Positions 25,587 to 36,305 are shown, numbered from the stretch's first letter. The stretch: DNA of 64,000 nt from Mycolicibacter heraklionensis (GCF_001021505.1 NZ_LDPO01000012.1:94900-158899); one strand, 5' to 3'. The notes: a model not told the origin generated them from the letters alone. Program-made: numbers and translations.

Positions 25587-27262
25587 CGCAGATCGTCTTC
25601 TTCGGCACGCACCGCCCACTGCGCGAAACGCTCACCGGCGCTGCGTTGTTTGATGAAATTACGGACCACCCGTTCGATGTAGTCGCCGAGTTCGTCGCTG
25701 TAGACCTTGTGCTGGCGCAGCTTGCGGCCGAACCCGCTGTCGGCGCCCAGGCTGCCGCCGAGGTGCACCTGGAAGCCGGGGACCGAGTTGCCGTTGCCGT
25801 CGTCGATCATCTGACCCTTGAACCCGATGTCGGCCACCTGGATCCGAGCACATGAGTTCGGGCACCCGTTGATGTTGACCGTGACCGGCACGTCCAGGAC
25901 GGCGTTGAGGTCGTCGAGGCGTTGCTCGAGCTCTGGGACCAGGCTCTGGGCCCGCACGCGGGTCTCGACGAACGACAGTTTGCAGAACTCCAGCCCGGTG
26001 CAGGCCATCAGGTTGCGCCGCCACGGCGACGGGTTGGACGGCAGGCCCAGCGCATCCAGCTCCGCCACCAGGCCGTCGACCTTCTCGTCGGGAACGTCGA
26101 GGATGACCAGCTTCTGGTAGGGCGTGAACCGGGCCCGGTCGGAACCGACCTGCTCCATCAATTCCGCGACCTTGAGCAGCGTCTCGCCGTTCACCCGACC
26201 GGAGATCGGGGCCACCCCGACCGCGTTGCGGCCATTGCGGGTCTTCTGCACCCCGACGTGGTCGACGGTCGCGGTGGGCTGTGCCGCCGCCGGCCCGTCG
26301 ATCAGCGGGCGCTTGAGGTACTCGGTCTCGAGAACTTCGCGGACCTTCTCGACGCCCCAGTCCTTGACCAGGAACTTCAGCCGGGCCTTGGAACGCAGCC
26401 GGCGATAGCCGTAGTCACGGAACAGGCTCGTGACGGCCTCCCAGACGTCGGGCACCTCGTCCAGCGGCACCCACGCGCCCAGGCGCTGGGCCAGCATCGG
26501 GTTGGTGGACAGGCCGCCGCCGACCCACAGGTCCAACCCGGGGCCGTGCTCGGGGTGGTTGACGCCGATGAAGGAGATGTCGTTGATCTCGTGGGCGACG
26601 TCCGGCAGACCGGAGACGGCGGTCTTGAACTTGCGCGGCAGGTTGGCGAATTCCGGGTTGCCGATGTAGCGGCGGACGATCTCGTCGAGTGCGGGGGACG
26701 GGTCGAGCACCTCGTCGAGCGATTCCCCGGCCAGGGGCGAGCCGAGCATGCCGCGCGGGCAGTCGCCGCAGGCCTCGATGGTCTGCAGCCCGACCGCATC
26801 CAGGCGGTTCCAGATCTCCGGGACGTTCTCGATCTCGATCCAGTGGTATTGCAGGTTGTTGCGGTCGGAGATGTCGGCGGTGTTCCGCGCGAAGTCGACC
26901 GAGATCTGACCGAGGGTCCGCATGGCGGCGGCGGACATCGGCTTGCCGTCGCAGCGCACCCGCAGCATGAAGTAGGGCGCCTCGAGCAGGTCGGCGTTCT
27001 CGTCGCCGGTGAAGGTGCCGTCGTAGCCCTGCTCACGCTGGGTGTAGAGGCCCATCCAGCGGAAGCGGCCGCGCAGGTCGTCCTTGGTGATGCTGTCGAA
27101 GCCCTGCTTGGAGTAGACGTCGAGGATCCGGGCCTGCACATTGAGGGCCGGGTCTTCCTGCTTGAACTGCTCGTTGTGGTTGGCCGGTTCGGTTTCGCCG
27201 AGCGCCCACTGGGCCTCACTGCGCTTAGCCCGGGCCGGGGGAGCGGATGGAGTGGCGGTCAT
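25583..27262 (-). CDS. sirA: Ferredoxin-dependent sulfite reductase SirA
   Basis: The 559-residue siroheme/[4Fe-4S] enzyme reduces sulfite to sulfide with six electrons from ferredoxin. Two nitrite/sulfite reductase half-domains are visible, each with a parachute region. The cluster-siroheme cysteines lie in ACTGLEFCKLSFVET and NGCPNSCAR near residues 410-460. The start ATG 27262 has AGGAG five bases upstream; a further 15 codons upstream do not look conserved. It is first in the operon with cysH and the siroheme chelatase, and is preceded by a Cys-rich leader peptide and a hairpin over the ribosome binding site. It corresponds to Rv2391. Confidence 0.94.
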   Translation of the reverse strand: MTATPSAPPARAKRSEAQWALGETEPANHNEQFKQEDPALNVQARILDVYSKQGFDSITKDDLRGRFRWMGLYTQREQGYDGTFTGDENADLLEAPYFMLRVRCDGKPMSAAAMRTLGQISVDFARNTADISDRNNLQYHWIEIENVPEIWNRLDAVGLQTIEACGDCPRGMLGSPLAGESLDEVLDPSPALDEIVRRYIGNPEFANLPRKFKTAVSGLPDVAHEINDISFIGVNHPEHGPGLDLWVGGGLSTNPMLAQRLGAWVPLDEVPDVWEAVTSLFRDYGYRRLRSKARLKFLVKDWGVEKVREVLETEYLKRPLIDGPAAAQPTATVDHVGVQKTRNGRNAVGVAPISGRVNGETLLKVAELMEQVGSDRARFTPYQKLVILDVPDEKVDGLVAELDALGLPSNPSPWRRNLMACTGLEFCKLSFVETRVRAQSLVPELEQRLDDLNAVLDVPVTVNINGCPNSCARIQVADIGFKGQMIDDGNGNSVPGFQVHLGGSLGADSGFGRKLRQHKVYSDELGDYIERVVRNFIKQRSAGERFAQWAVRAEEDDLR

Positions 27263-27267
27263 CGATT

Positions 27268-27283
27268 CTCCTTCAAAGAGGAG
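27268..27283 (-). promoter_or_regulatory. Small hairpin over the sirA ribosome binding site
   Basis: On the transcribed strand CTCCT (27283-27279) precedes and can pair with AGGAG (27272-27268), the Shine-Dalgarno of sirA, through a six-base loop. The stem is short (5 bp), but it sits exactly on the translation start and parallels the larger structure in front of subI. Confidence 0.45.
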
Positions 27284-27375
27284 CCGGCGGGATTGAGCGC
27301 AGTTCACCGGCGACTGTCTCCGGCGGCGCAGATCCGGCGGCCAGCTGGAAAGTACAGGTGGGCGGTTCTACGACA

Positions 27376-27471
27376 TCAAGGCAGACAGCGACAGCTGCAG
27401 ACACGCTTGAAATCGATATGCCGCCGAGCCACCAGGGCAACCCCAGACGAGGTGCAGTAGGCGGCGGTCAC
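27376..27471 (-). CDS. Cys-rich leader peptide (Ms4527A-type) of the sirA operon
   Basis: This 31-codon GTG-initiated frame ends HIDFKRVCSCRCLP-stop, with three cysteines in five codons close to the stop. A CATAAT -10-like box at 27479-27484 ends seven bases before the GTG, so the mRNA would be leaderless. A second GTG at 27432 would give an 18-codon peptide. The end of the frame lies 113 bp before sirA. Its place and cysteine pattern match the mycobacterial Cys-responsive leader peptides known upstream of sulfite reductase genes. Confidence 0.78.
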   Translation of the reverse strand: MTAAYCTSSGVALVARRHIDFKRVCSCRCLP

Positions 27472-27655
27472 ACCGGCGATTATGCCATGGATGCCGAAAA
27501 TCTTCCTTACCGGCGCAAAGTTGTGATCATCGTGAGCAAAACTCATCTGGGGCTCGACGTCGCGGCGGTCGGCCCGGGGGAGCGGATCGGAACGGCTCGG
27601 GGGCGATGCACCCGGGTACCGGGCCGCCGCAGACGGTCAGCCGATCGGAAGGCGG

Positions 27656-28204
27656 GTGGGACAGGTGAGTGTCGACTTCGGATGGGATCCGGCGTGGGAA
27701 CCATTGCCGGTGGCCGACCCGCCACGGCGTACCAGCGGCCGTGCCCAGCTGCGGCGCTGGCTGGCCGTGACGACGCTGGCGGCCACGGTCGGTTGCGGCG
27801 GATGGCTGGCGATCCAGCATTATCAAACCCACCTCGCCGGTGAGCAGGCCCTGGAGGCGGCCGAGGCATATGTGTTGCGACTGAGCAATATCGACGCCGA
27901 CAACATCGATCGCGACTTCGCCGACATCACCGACGGATCGACCGGCCAGTTCCGGACCATGCACACCCGTTCCAGCGTGCGGTTGCGTCAGCAGTTGATA
28001 GACAACAGGGCGACGGCGCGCGGGCACGTCGCCGAGGCGGTGCTGAAATCCGCCGACCGTAACCACGCCGTGGTGGTGCTGCTGGTCGACCAGGCGGTGC
28101 GTAACGCCGACAATCCCGAACCCGTGCTCGACCACAGCCGGATCCGGATGACCATGGACAAGGTCGACGGACGCTGGCTGGCCAGCAAGGTGGAGTTGAT
28201 ATGA
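27656..28204 (+). CDS. Mce-associated-like membrane protein (Rv2390c-like)
   Basis: The 182-residue protein has a cytoplasmic N-terminus, one transmembrane segment (WLAVTTLAATVGCGGWLAIQ, about residues 35-54) and an extracytoplasmic alpha/beta domain with DADNIDRDFADITDGSTGQF, a pattern of Mce-associated and VirB8-like proteins, ending DGRWLASKVELI. The start is either GTG 27656 (GGAAGG just before) or GTG 27665. It overlaps rpfD by 4 bp, so the two are coupled. The function is unknown. Rv2390c is in the same place in M. tuberculosis. Confidence 0.7.
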   Translation: MGQVSVDFGWDPAWEPLPVADPPRRTSGRAQLRRWLAVTTLAATVGCGGWLAIQHYQTHLAGEQALEAAEAYVLRLSNIDADNIDRDFADITDGSTGQFRTMHTRSSVRLRQQLIDNRATARGHVAEAVLKSADRNHAVVVLLVDQAVRNADNPEPVLDHSRIRMTMDKVDGRWLASKVELI

Positions 28205-28596
28205 GGAAGTTCACAGCGCTGACGGCGGGCGTGCTGCTGGTCGGCGCCGCCGAATTGTCCGGCGCGGCCAGCGCCGACCCGATCGACTGGGAAGCCATCG
28301 CCCTCTGCGAGTCCGGCGGGAACTGGTCGGCCGATACCGGTGACGGTGGTTACGGCGGGTTGCAGATCAGCGTCGCGGACTGGGACGACAACGGCGGGGC
28401 GGGGCTGCCCTCGCAGGCGTCGGCGCAACAGCAGATCGCCGTCGCCAAGCGCATCATGGCCAACCGGGGGCCCGGGGCCTGGCCCGGGTGCGTGTCGCGC
28501 GGCGGTGCCGCCGCGGCTGCTCCGGTCGGTTCGCTGACCCACTATGTGACGGCGCTGTCCGAGGACACACCGGGGACCGGCGCGCGATCCGACTGA
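28201..28596 (+). CDS. rpfD: Resuscitation-promoting factor RpfD
   Basis: This 131-residue secreted muralytic enzyme has a signal peptide of about 25 residues ending ASA. The Rpf lysozyme/transglycosylase-like domain begins DPIDWEAIALCESGGNWSADTGDGGYGGLQIS, with the catalytic glutamate in CESGGNW (residue 37) and the disulfide partner in WPGCVSRG. A short Ala-rich tail follows. Rpf proteins cleave peptidoglycan and help dormant cells resume growth. The start overlaps the upstream gene by ATGA. It corresponds to Rv2389c. Confidence 0.92.
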   Translation: MRKFTALTAGVLLVGAAELSGAASADPIDWEAIALCESGGNWSADTGDGGYGGLQISVADWDDNGGAGLPSQASAQQQIAVAKRIMANRGPGAWPGCVSRGGAAAAAPVGSLTHYVTALSEDTPGTGARSD

Positions 28597-28645
28597 GGCG
28601 CTGACGAACGGCGCCGCCCGCGCCGGCGTGGGATGATCGGGCCCC

Positions 28646-29827
28646 ATGACGCCGACTCCGACTGCCGTAGCGCTGCCCGACGTGGCGCCGGCCCGGCGCG
28701 GCCACGACGGCCCGTTCGGGGTGTACGTGCACGTGCCGTTCTGTTTCATCCGGTGCGGCTACTGCGACTTCAACACCTACACCCCGGCGGAGCTGGGCGG
28801 CGCGAACCCCGACGCCTGGGTGGCGGCGCTGGACAAGGAACTGGAGCTCGCGGCCGCCCGGCTGGGCAGGCAGCGGGCCGACACGGTTTTCGTCGGCGGC
28901 GGCACCCCGTCGCTGCTGGGCGGGGCGCGGCTGGCGCGTGTGCTCGACCATGTCCGCGAACACTTCGGACTGGCCGACGACGCCGAGGTCACCACCGAGG
29001 CGAACCCGGAGTCGACGTCGCCGGAGTTCTTCGAGTCGATCCGCGCCGCGGGCTACACCCGGGTGTCGCTGGGCATGCAGTCGGTTTCGCCGCGCGTGCT
29101 GGCCACCCTGGACCGCATCCATTCGCCGGGCCGGCCGGTGGCTGCCGCGCGCGAGGCGCGGGCCGCGGGCTTCGAGCACCTCAACATCGACCTGATCTAC
29201 GGCACCCCGGGCGAGACCGATGACGATCTGCTGCGTTCGGTGGAAGCGGCGCTGGAGGCGGGCGTGGATCATGTCTCGGCCTACAGCCTGATCGTGGAGG
29301 ACGGCACTGCACTGGCCCGTCGCGTGCGGCGCGGGGAACTACCCGCACCTGAGGGTGATGTGGCGGCGCACCGCTACGAGCTGGTCGACGGCCGGCTGCG
29401 GGCGGCCGGGATGGACTGGTACGAGGTGTCCAACTGGAGTCGGCCCGGCGCGGCCTGCCGGCACAACCTGGGCTACTGGGGAGGTGGCCGGTGGTGGGGT
29501 GCCGGCCCGGGCGCACACAGTTACGACGGCGCGCTGCGCTGGTGGAACGTCAAGCACCCCAACACTTACGCGCAGCTGCTGGGGGACAACGCACTGCCGG
29601 TGGCCGGCTTCGAGGAGCTCTCCGCCGCCGACCGTCACACCGAGGACGTGATGTTGCGACTGCGGATGCGCGACGGGCTGGCGCTGGCGGTCCTGGATGC
29701 CGAGGAGCGCGAGCGCGCCGCGACCGCGGTCAGCGACGGCTTGCTGCACACCGACGGTGAGCGGCTGGTGCTCACCGATCGCGGTCGGCTGCTGGCCGAC
29801 GCGGTGGTGCGGTCGCTGCTGGGCTAG
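28646..29827 (+). CDS. hemW: Radical SAM heme chaperone HemW (HemN-like)
   Basis: The 393-residue radical SAM protein has the cluster motif CFIRCGYC at about residues 31-38, GGGTPSLL, and the later HemN/HemW blocks LNIDLIYGTPGETDDDL and YEVSNWSRPGAACRHNLGYWGGG. Most actinobacterial proteins annotated HemN in this place (Rv2388c) lack the N-terminal part of coproporphyrinogen dehydrogenase and resemble the heme chaperone HemW. The start ATG 28646 is 50 bp after rpfD. Confidence 0.88.
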   Translation: MTPTPTAVALPDVAPARRGHDGPFGVYVHVPFCFIRCGYCDFNTYTPAELGGANPDAWVAALDKELELAAARLGRQRADTVFVGGGTPSLLGGARLARVLDHVREHFGLADDAEVTTEANPESTSPEFFESIRAAGYTRVSLGMQSVSPRVLATLDRIHSPGRPVAAAREARAAGFEHLNIDLIYGTPGETDDDLLRSVEAALEAGVDHVSAYSLIVEDGTALARRVRRGELPAPEGDVAAHRYELVDGRLRAAGMDWYEVSNWSRPGAACRHNLGYWGGGRWWGAGPGAHSYDGALRWWNVKHPNTYAQLLGDNALPVAGFEELSAADRHTEDVMLRLRMRDGLALAVLDAEERERAATAVSDGLLHTDGERLVLTDRGRLLADAVVRSLLG

Positions 29828-29845
29828 TGGCGATCCGGGCGCCGA

Positions 29846-30148
29846 TCAGCCGCTGAACCAACCGCGGTTGCCGTCCCAGCTGCCGCAGATGCCGTTGAAG
29901 CAGCCGTGGCCGAATCCGCCCTGGCCGGGGACAAAGCCACCGCAGCCCTGCCAACCGGCGTCATGGCCACAGCCGCTTCCCCCGCCGTTGCCGTCGGGGC
30001 CGCCGGAACCGTGCGGTTGGGCGACCGCGGTCTGGCCTGGCGTGCCCGCCGAACCGGTCATCAGCATCACGCCTGTCGGGGCGAGCGCGATCGCCGCGGC
30101 GGCTGTCGCTACGAACATCGATCCCACGAGTTTGCGAATACTTAGCAT
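29846..30148 (-). CDS. Secreted glycine-rich protein with C-terminal Cys/Trp repeats
   Basis: The 100-residue product has a signal peptide (MLSIRKLVGSMFVATAAAAIALAP; ATG 30148 with AGAGG just before). The mature part is rich in Gly, Asp, Phe and Trp with four cysteines (GCGHD, GCGGF, GCFNG, GICGSW). The spacing suggests disulfides or metal binding, but I recognise no family. It is convergent with hemW, 18 bp away. Confidence 0.65.
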   Translation of the reverse strand: MLSIRKLVGSMFVATAAAAIALAPTGVMLMTGSAGTPGQTAVAQPHGSGGPDGNGGGSGCGHDAGWQGCGGFVPGQGGFGHGCFNGICGSWDGNRGWFSG

Positions 30149-30643
30149 GCCTCTATAGTCCGCGCGGATGGTGGCGTTGCCAACCGTTGTGTGCGGACCG
30201 ATACCGAATTGTGAACGCCTGTAACGCATCACTGCGATCCGGTCGCTGTGGTCGGTGTCACTGATTCGGCGGGTGGACCGCAGGGCCAATCAATAAACCG
30301 CAGATGCGGTTATATGCCGCTCCACAGCACTCGCGTCTCCCGCAGGTAAATCGTTGCCAACACATTCACAGCTATCTTGTCTTGGTATTGCCAGGTCTGT
30401 GTTGGGGGTCGCCTGCCACTGCTCAAAATGGCATCGAATGCGATGCCAAAAAACAGGTTTGGGGAACAGGCCGGACCTACGGTGGAGTTATCGCGCAACG
30501 GAAGTCAGGCGTTCGCAGCAATATCGTAACCCGTTACTTGTAGTAAATCGTACATGCGGATACGCTCCGGGGTGTAGCTCCGCAAACGAGGCTGCAAACG
30601 GGGCTGCAATCGGGTTAGCCCAGAGGTGGATGGAGGCGACGGG
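30149..30643. other. 495-bp intergenic region without recognised genes
   Basis: The stretch is less GC-rich than its surroundings and separates two divergent genes. I see no conserved gene or RNA. Just before the Rieske protein there is a short tandem repeat (GGCTGCAAACGG then GGCTGCAATCGG, about 30588-30613). Promoters for both sides probably lie here, but I cannot assign boxes with confidence. Confidence 0.4.
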
Positions 30644-31669
30644 ATGGCAGTTCAACGGGTGCGAGGCGCCGAGGACCGGGCGCACGGGGCCGGCGGCCGA
30701 GTGCTGGAAGTTCTTGGACGACAGGAATGGATGGACCGGCCCAGCTACCGGCTGGAGAACGTGCTGAGCTTCGTGTTCAACGCCTTCGGCGGGGCGCGGA
30801 ACCGGGTGACCAACTTCTTGAACGGCGTGTGGTTGGGGCACCCCGTGCATCCGCCGCTGGCGTCGCTGACCACCGGCGCCATCGGGACTACGGTCGCCTT
30901 GGACGCGCTGAGCCTGCTGCCGAGCAAGTCCGCGACGGAAATGCTTGACGCGTCCCGGTTCGCCCAGCGCGCCCTGAGTCTGGGGATTGCGGCCAACTTG
31001 GCTTCGGCGGCCACCGGGGTCACCGACTGGCAGCACACCCACGAAAAGGACCGGCGGATCGGGCTGGTGCACGGCGTGCTGAACCTCGTCGCCACGGGCC
31101 TGTACATCCAATCCTGGCGGGACCGGCGCCGTGGACGGCACCTGCGGGGCGTCATCACCAGCGCGGTCGGCTATGGCATCACCTCCGCCAGTGGATTCCT
31201 GGGCGGCGCACTGGTGTTCGGCTCCGGGATCGGTATCGACCAGTCCGGTGAGCGGCTGCGCATCGACGACTGGACGCCGGTGCTCCCGGAGGCGGAGCTT
31301 CCCGCCGGCAAGAAGCTCAAGCGGGTCGAGGTCGACGGGGTCGGCGTGGTGCTGTGCCGCGACGGCGACAACGTGTCCGCGTTCGCCGGGCTGTGCCCGC
31401 ACCTTGCCGCGCCGATGGAGGACGGCTGGCTCGACCGCGGCAGGGTCGTCTGCCCGTGGCACGGCTCGCAGTTCGACGTCCAGACCGGTGCCGTGGTGCG
31501 CGGACCGGCCGCCGCTCCACTGCCCCGCTACCAGGCGCGGGTGCAGGACGGGATGGTCGAGCTGCGCGACGGCGTGCCGACGCCACTCGGTGAGGGCCGG
31601 GTGAAATACCTCGCTCCGCAGACCCTGGAGTGCCCCGAAATCGCGGAACAGAAGGAGATTGCACAATGA
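30644..31669 (+). CDS. DUF2231-Rieske [2Fe-2S] membrane protein
   Basis: The 341-residue fusion has an N-terminal DUF2231-type membrane domain (NGVWLGHPVHPPLASLTTGAIGTT, several hydrophobic helices to about residue 190) followed by a Rieske ferredoxin domain. The two metal-binding motifs are LCPHLAAP and CPWHGSQFD near residues 250 and 272. A Rieske centre tethered to the membrane suggests an electron-transfer or redox-sensing role. ATG 30644 follows GGAGG by seven bases; a GTG at 30626 is possible. It overlaps the hemerythrin gene by 4 bp, so they form a unit just upstream of mbtI. The function is unknown. Confidence 0.8.
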   Translation: MAVQRVRGAEDRAHGAGGRVLEVLGRQEWMDRPSYRLENVLSFVFNAFGGARNRVTNFLNGVWLGHPVHPPLASLTTGAIGTTVALDALSLLPSKSATEMLDASRFAQRALSLGIAANLASAATGVTDWQHTHEKDRRIGLVHGVLNLVATGLYIQSWRDRRRGRHLRGVITSAVGYGITSASGFLGGALVFGSGIGIDQSGERLRIDDWTPVLPEAELPAGKKLKRVEVDGVGVVLCRDGDNVSAFAGLCPHLAAPMEDGWLDRGRVVCPWHGSQFDVQTGAVVRGPAAAPLPRYQARVQDGMVELRDGVPTPLGEGRVKYLAPQTLECPEIAEQKEIAQ

Positions 31670-32160
31670 GTGACGCTTACACCGTCTTGCGGAACCACCA
31701 CAACGTGCTGCGCGGATTGGGATCCAAGCTCAAGGCCGCCCCGGTTGGATCGGACGAGCGGCAGGAGACCCTCGACAAGCTGCTGCGAGAGTTCACCATC
31801 CATATGAAGATCGAGGACGGCATCTACTATCCGGCGCTGGCCGCGGCCAGCCGGCTGATCGCGATCGCACACGCCGAGCACCGGCAGATCTACGACCAGC
31901 TCGCGGTTGCATTGCGGACTCCGACCAGCTCACCCCGGTATGTGGACGAGTGGAATTCCTTCCTCACCGTCCTGGAAGCGCACGCCGACGAAGAGGAGCG
32001 CGACCTGGTGCCTCCGCCGGCGCCGGTCGACCTGACCGACGCGGAGTTGGAGGACCTGGGCAATCGGATGGCCGCGGAGATGGAACGTCAGCGCAATTCC
32101 AAGTTCGAACAGCTGCACGTGAAAGCGCGAGCGAGACTGCTGGCCCTGCTGCCTGGCTGA
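31666..32160 (+). CDS. Hemerythrin-like HHE-domain protein
   Basis: The 164-residue helical protein has the spaced histidine/carboxylate pattern of HHE cation-binding proteins: RNHHNVLRGLG, EFTIHMKIEDGIYYPAL, IAHAEHRQIYDQL and LEAHADEEERDLVPP. It probably binds a diiron centre able to sense or store O2 or NO. Its ATG overlaps the stop of the Rieske fusion (ATGA), implying a joint role. In mycobacteria some HHE proteins affect oxidative-stress responses, but whether this one does is unknown. Confidence 0.82.
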   Translation: MSDAYTVLRNHHNVLRGLGSKLKAAPVGSDERQETLDKLLREFTIHMKIEDGIYYPALAAASRLIAIAHAEHRQIYDQLAVALRTPTSSPRYVDEWNSFLTVLEAHADEEERDLVPPPAPVDLTDAELEDLGNRMAAEMERQRNSKFEQLHVKARARLLALLPG

Positions 32161-32202
32161 GGTTGCGCACGCGGGTTCGCGGGGCGAGGCGCACATCACT
32201 TG

Positions 32203-33574
<1,372 letters not shown>

Positions 33575-33599
33575 ATCTGCGGCCCGCCCTGCTGTTGGG

Positions 33600-33913
<314 letters not shown>

Positions 33914-33938
33914 GGAGACCCGTACCCGCGACGCGGCG

Positions 33939-34838
33939 TCAGTGCAACAGCGACTCGGTGAGCAGGCCGCTGACCATCGACTCGATGGTCGATTCGATCG
34001 ACGAGGCCAGGGTGGCGGTGACCGAGGCGACGGCCTGGGTGCGGAACCGCACCAGCATGCCGATCAGCTCGGCGATCTCGGTGTCGGCCGGCAGCGGTGC
34101 ACCGGGCTGGACCCTTTTCAGCACGTGTTCGGCGCCGGCGCGCACCAACATCTGGCTGATCGCATCGATGTGCGGCAGCGTCTCCTCGTAGAGGTCGATG
34201 AGCTTGTCGATGGCGATGCCGTAGCCGCGGACCTCGTTGAACGCTTCGATCAGCTTGGGCCGGGTAATGGTGGCCAGGGAGTCGTCGGCCTCGTGGAGGC
34301 GGATCACGCCGAGTTCCACCAGCCGCCGCATGGCCGGTGGGTCGCCGATTCGCCGCTCGGCCTCGGCGCGCGGCATGGTTTCGGGCCGTTCCGTGGTCCA
34401 GGAGCCGGCGATCGCGCTTTCCAGGCCCAGGATGTCGCCGAGGTCCTTGCCCTGCTCCCAGGCGCCGATCATCTCTTTGACGTGCGCGATGGTGTAGCCA
34501 CGGTCGAGCATCGAAGTGATCAGCCGCAGCCGGGTCAGGTGGGTGTCGTTGTACAACGCGATCCGCCCGACCCGTCGCGGCGGCGGCAGCAGATCCCGGT
34601 CCCGATACACCCGCACGTTGCGGGTGGTGGTGCCGGCCAATCGGGCCAGGTCGTCGATCCGGTACTCCCGGGACGCCGTGTTGCCGCCCGGTTGGCGCAC
34701 CACGATCTCGAAGAGCTGGGTCACCGCGGCCTCGATCACCTCGCGGGACTCGCGCCGCACCCGGCGGGGGACCCGCCGCAGATTCGCCAGCACCCCGGCG
34801 ATGGAGTCGGGCTTGGCGGGACGATCCGGTGCGGTCAT
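33939..34838 (-). CDS. MerR-family transcriptional regulator
   Basis: The 299-residue protein has a helical extension of about 55 residues before a MerR winged-helix domain (EYRIDDLARLAGTTTRNVRVYRDRDLLPPP, then RIALYNDTHLTRLRLITSMLDRGYT). A long C-terminal effector domain follows without metal-type cysteines, so a small-molecule or lipid ligand is more likely than a metal. Its ATG overlaps the flavin monooxygenase stop by 4 bp, so it is the last gene of an SDR-diiron-monooxygenase-MerR operon it may regulate. Confidence 0.8.
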   Translation of the reverse strand: MTAPDRPAKPDSIAGVLANLRRVPRRVRRESREVIEAAVTQLFEIVVRQPGGNTASREYRIDDLARLAGTTTRNVRVYRDRDLLPPPRRVGRIALYNDTHLTRLRLITSMLDRGYTIAHVKEMIGAWEQGKDLGDILGLESAIAGSWTTERPETMPRAEAERRIGDPPAMRRLVELGVIRLHEADDSLATITRPKLIEAFNEVRGYGIAIDKLIDLYEETLPHIDAISQMLVRAGAEHVLKRVQPGAPLPADTEIAELIGMLVRFRTQAVASVTATLASSIESTIESMVSGLLTESLLH

Positions 34839-36304
34839 GCCACCGCGTGGTAGTCGGCGAGGCGGAAACTGCGCATCTGCCGAAGATACTGGGTTGCGAA
34901 CCCCGGGTACATCGACGCGTTGAAACCGTCTTCGGTCAGGTACCAGCTGCGACAGCCCGACATCCAGGTCGTCTTGCCCAGTCGCCGCTGGATCTGCTCG
35001 TTGTGGCGGCGTTGCACGTCGTCACGCACGTCCAGGTAGCGCAGGCTTCCCCTGCGGATCGCGCGGACGGCACGCACCACGTAGTCGATCTGGCCTTCGA
35101 CGTAGACCAGCAGTGAGTTGTGGCCCGGCCCGGAGTTGGGGCCGGTCATGAAGAACAGGTTCGGGTAGCCGTGGGCCTGAATGCTCTTGAAGGCCTGGCC
35201 GCCGCCGCTCCAGTCCGCGGCCAGTGACCGGCCGCCCAGCCCGGTGACCGGAAACGGCGGGCCGGTCAGGTGCACGTCATAGCCCGTCGCGAACACGATG
35301 GCGTCCAGGTGGTGCTCCACGCCGTCGCTGGTGCGGATGCCGGACGGGCTGAGCGTCGCGATCGGCCAGGCGATCAGCTTGCAGTTGTCGCGCTGCAGCG
35401 CCGGGTAGTAGTCGCTGGAGATCAGCATGCGTTTGCAGCCAGGGGTGAAGTCCGGGGTGAGCTGGCGACGCAACCACGGATCCTTGACCGTCGCGCGCAG
35501 GTGGGCCTTGCCCAGTTGGGCCACCAGGCCGCTGAGCGGGGTGTTCCACACCAGCGCGGTGGCGCTGGCCTCGTGCCCCCAGAACAGCGCCTGGCGGGCG
35601 AGTTGTTGGGCGGCGGGAACTTTGGCGAACAGCTCCTGCACCGCGGCCGGCATGGCCACGTCTAGGCGGGGGATCACCCAGCCCGGAGTGCGCTGAAAGA
35701 CCTTGACGAACCCGGCCCGCTCGACCAGCTCCGGGATGATCTGCACCGCGCTGGCGCCGGTGCCGACGACTGCGACCCTCTTGCCGGTGAAGTCGTAGTC
35801 GCTGTCCCAGCGAGCGCTGTGGATCTTGTGGCCGGTGTAGCTCTCCAGGCCGCGGATGGCGGGGAAGCTGGAGTCCGGCAGCGGCCCGGATGCCAGCACC
35901 ACGGTGCGGGCCCGAAACTTCGTGCTCCCGGCCGACACCGTCCAGACGCCGGCACCCTCATCGAACGCCAGCCCGGTGACATCGGTGCCGAACCGGATGT
36001 GGCGGCGCAAGTCGAACCGGTCGACCATGTCCTCGATGTGGGCACAGATCTCGTCGGCCGACGGGTAGGCCCGCGACCAGCCGGGGTTGGCGACGAAGGA
36101 GAAGGAGTACAGCAGCGACGGAATGTCGCATGCCGCACCGGGATAGCGGGTGTCGCGCCAGGTGCCGCCGACCCGGTCACTGCGCTCCAGGATGATGATC
36201 TCGTCGGCGCCGGCGAGGCCCGCCTCCGTCAGTTTGATCGCCGCGCCTATTCCGGTGAACCCGGCGCCCACGATCAGCGTCTGGTAGATGTGCGCGCGCG
36301 CCAC
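34835..36304 (-). CDS. Flavin-containing (Baeyer-Villiger-type) monooxygenase
   Basis: The 489-residue FAD/NADPH oxygenase has an N-terminal FAD motif GAGFTGIGAAIKL (about residues 12-24) and a second Rossmann motif GTGASAVQIIPEL near 177-189. Between them lies YTGHKIHSARW, which matches the Baeyer-Villiger fingerprint (F/Y-x-G-x-x-x-H-x-x-x-W). PDTPG-like and ATGYDVHLTGPPF stretches complete the family. It starts at GTG 36304, one base after the diiron protein stop. The substrate is unknown; the neighbours suggest oxidation of a lipid or terpenoid. Confidence 0.85.
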   Translation of the reverse strand: MARAHIYQTLIVGAGFTGIGAAIKLTEAGLAGADEIIILERSDRVGGTWRDTRYPGAACDIPSLLYSFSFVANPGWSRAYPSADEICAHIEDMVDRFDLRRHIRFGTDVTGLAFDEGAGVWTVSAGSTKFRARTVVLASGPLPDSSFPAIRGLESYTGHKIHSARWDSDYDFTGKRVAVVGTGASAVQIIPELVERAGFVKVFQRTPGWVIPRLDVAMPAAVQELFAKVPAAQQLARQALFWGHEASATALVWNTPLSGLVAQLGKAHLRATVKDPWLRRQLTPDFTPGCKRMLISSDYYPALQRDNCKLIAWPIATLSPSGIRTSDGVEHHLDAIVFATGYDVHLTGPPFPVTGLGGRSLAADWSGGGQAFKSIQAHGYPNLFFMTGPNSGPGHNSLLVYVEGQIDYVVRAVRAIRRGSLRYLDVRDDVQRRHNEQIQRRLGKTTWMSGCRSWYLTEDGFNASMYPGFATQYLRQMRSFRLADYHAVA

Positions 36305-36305
36305 C

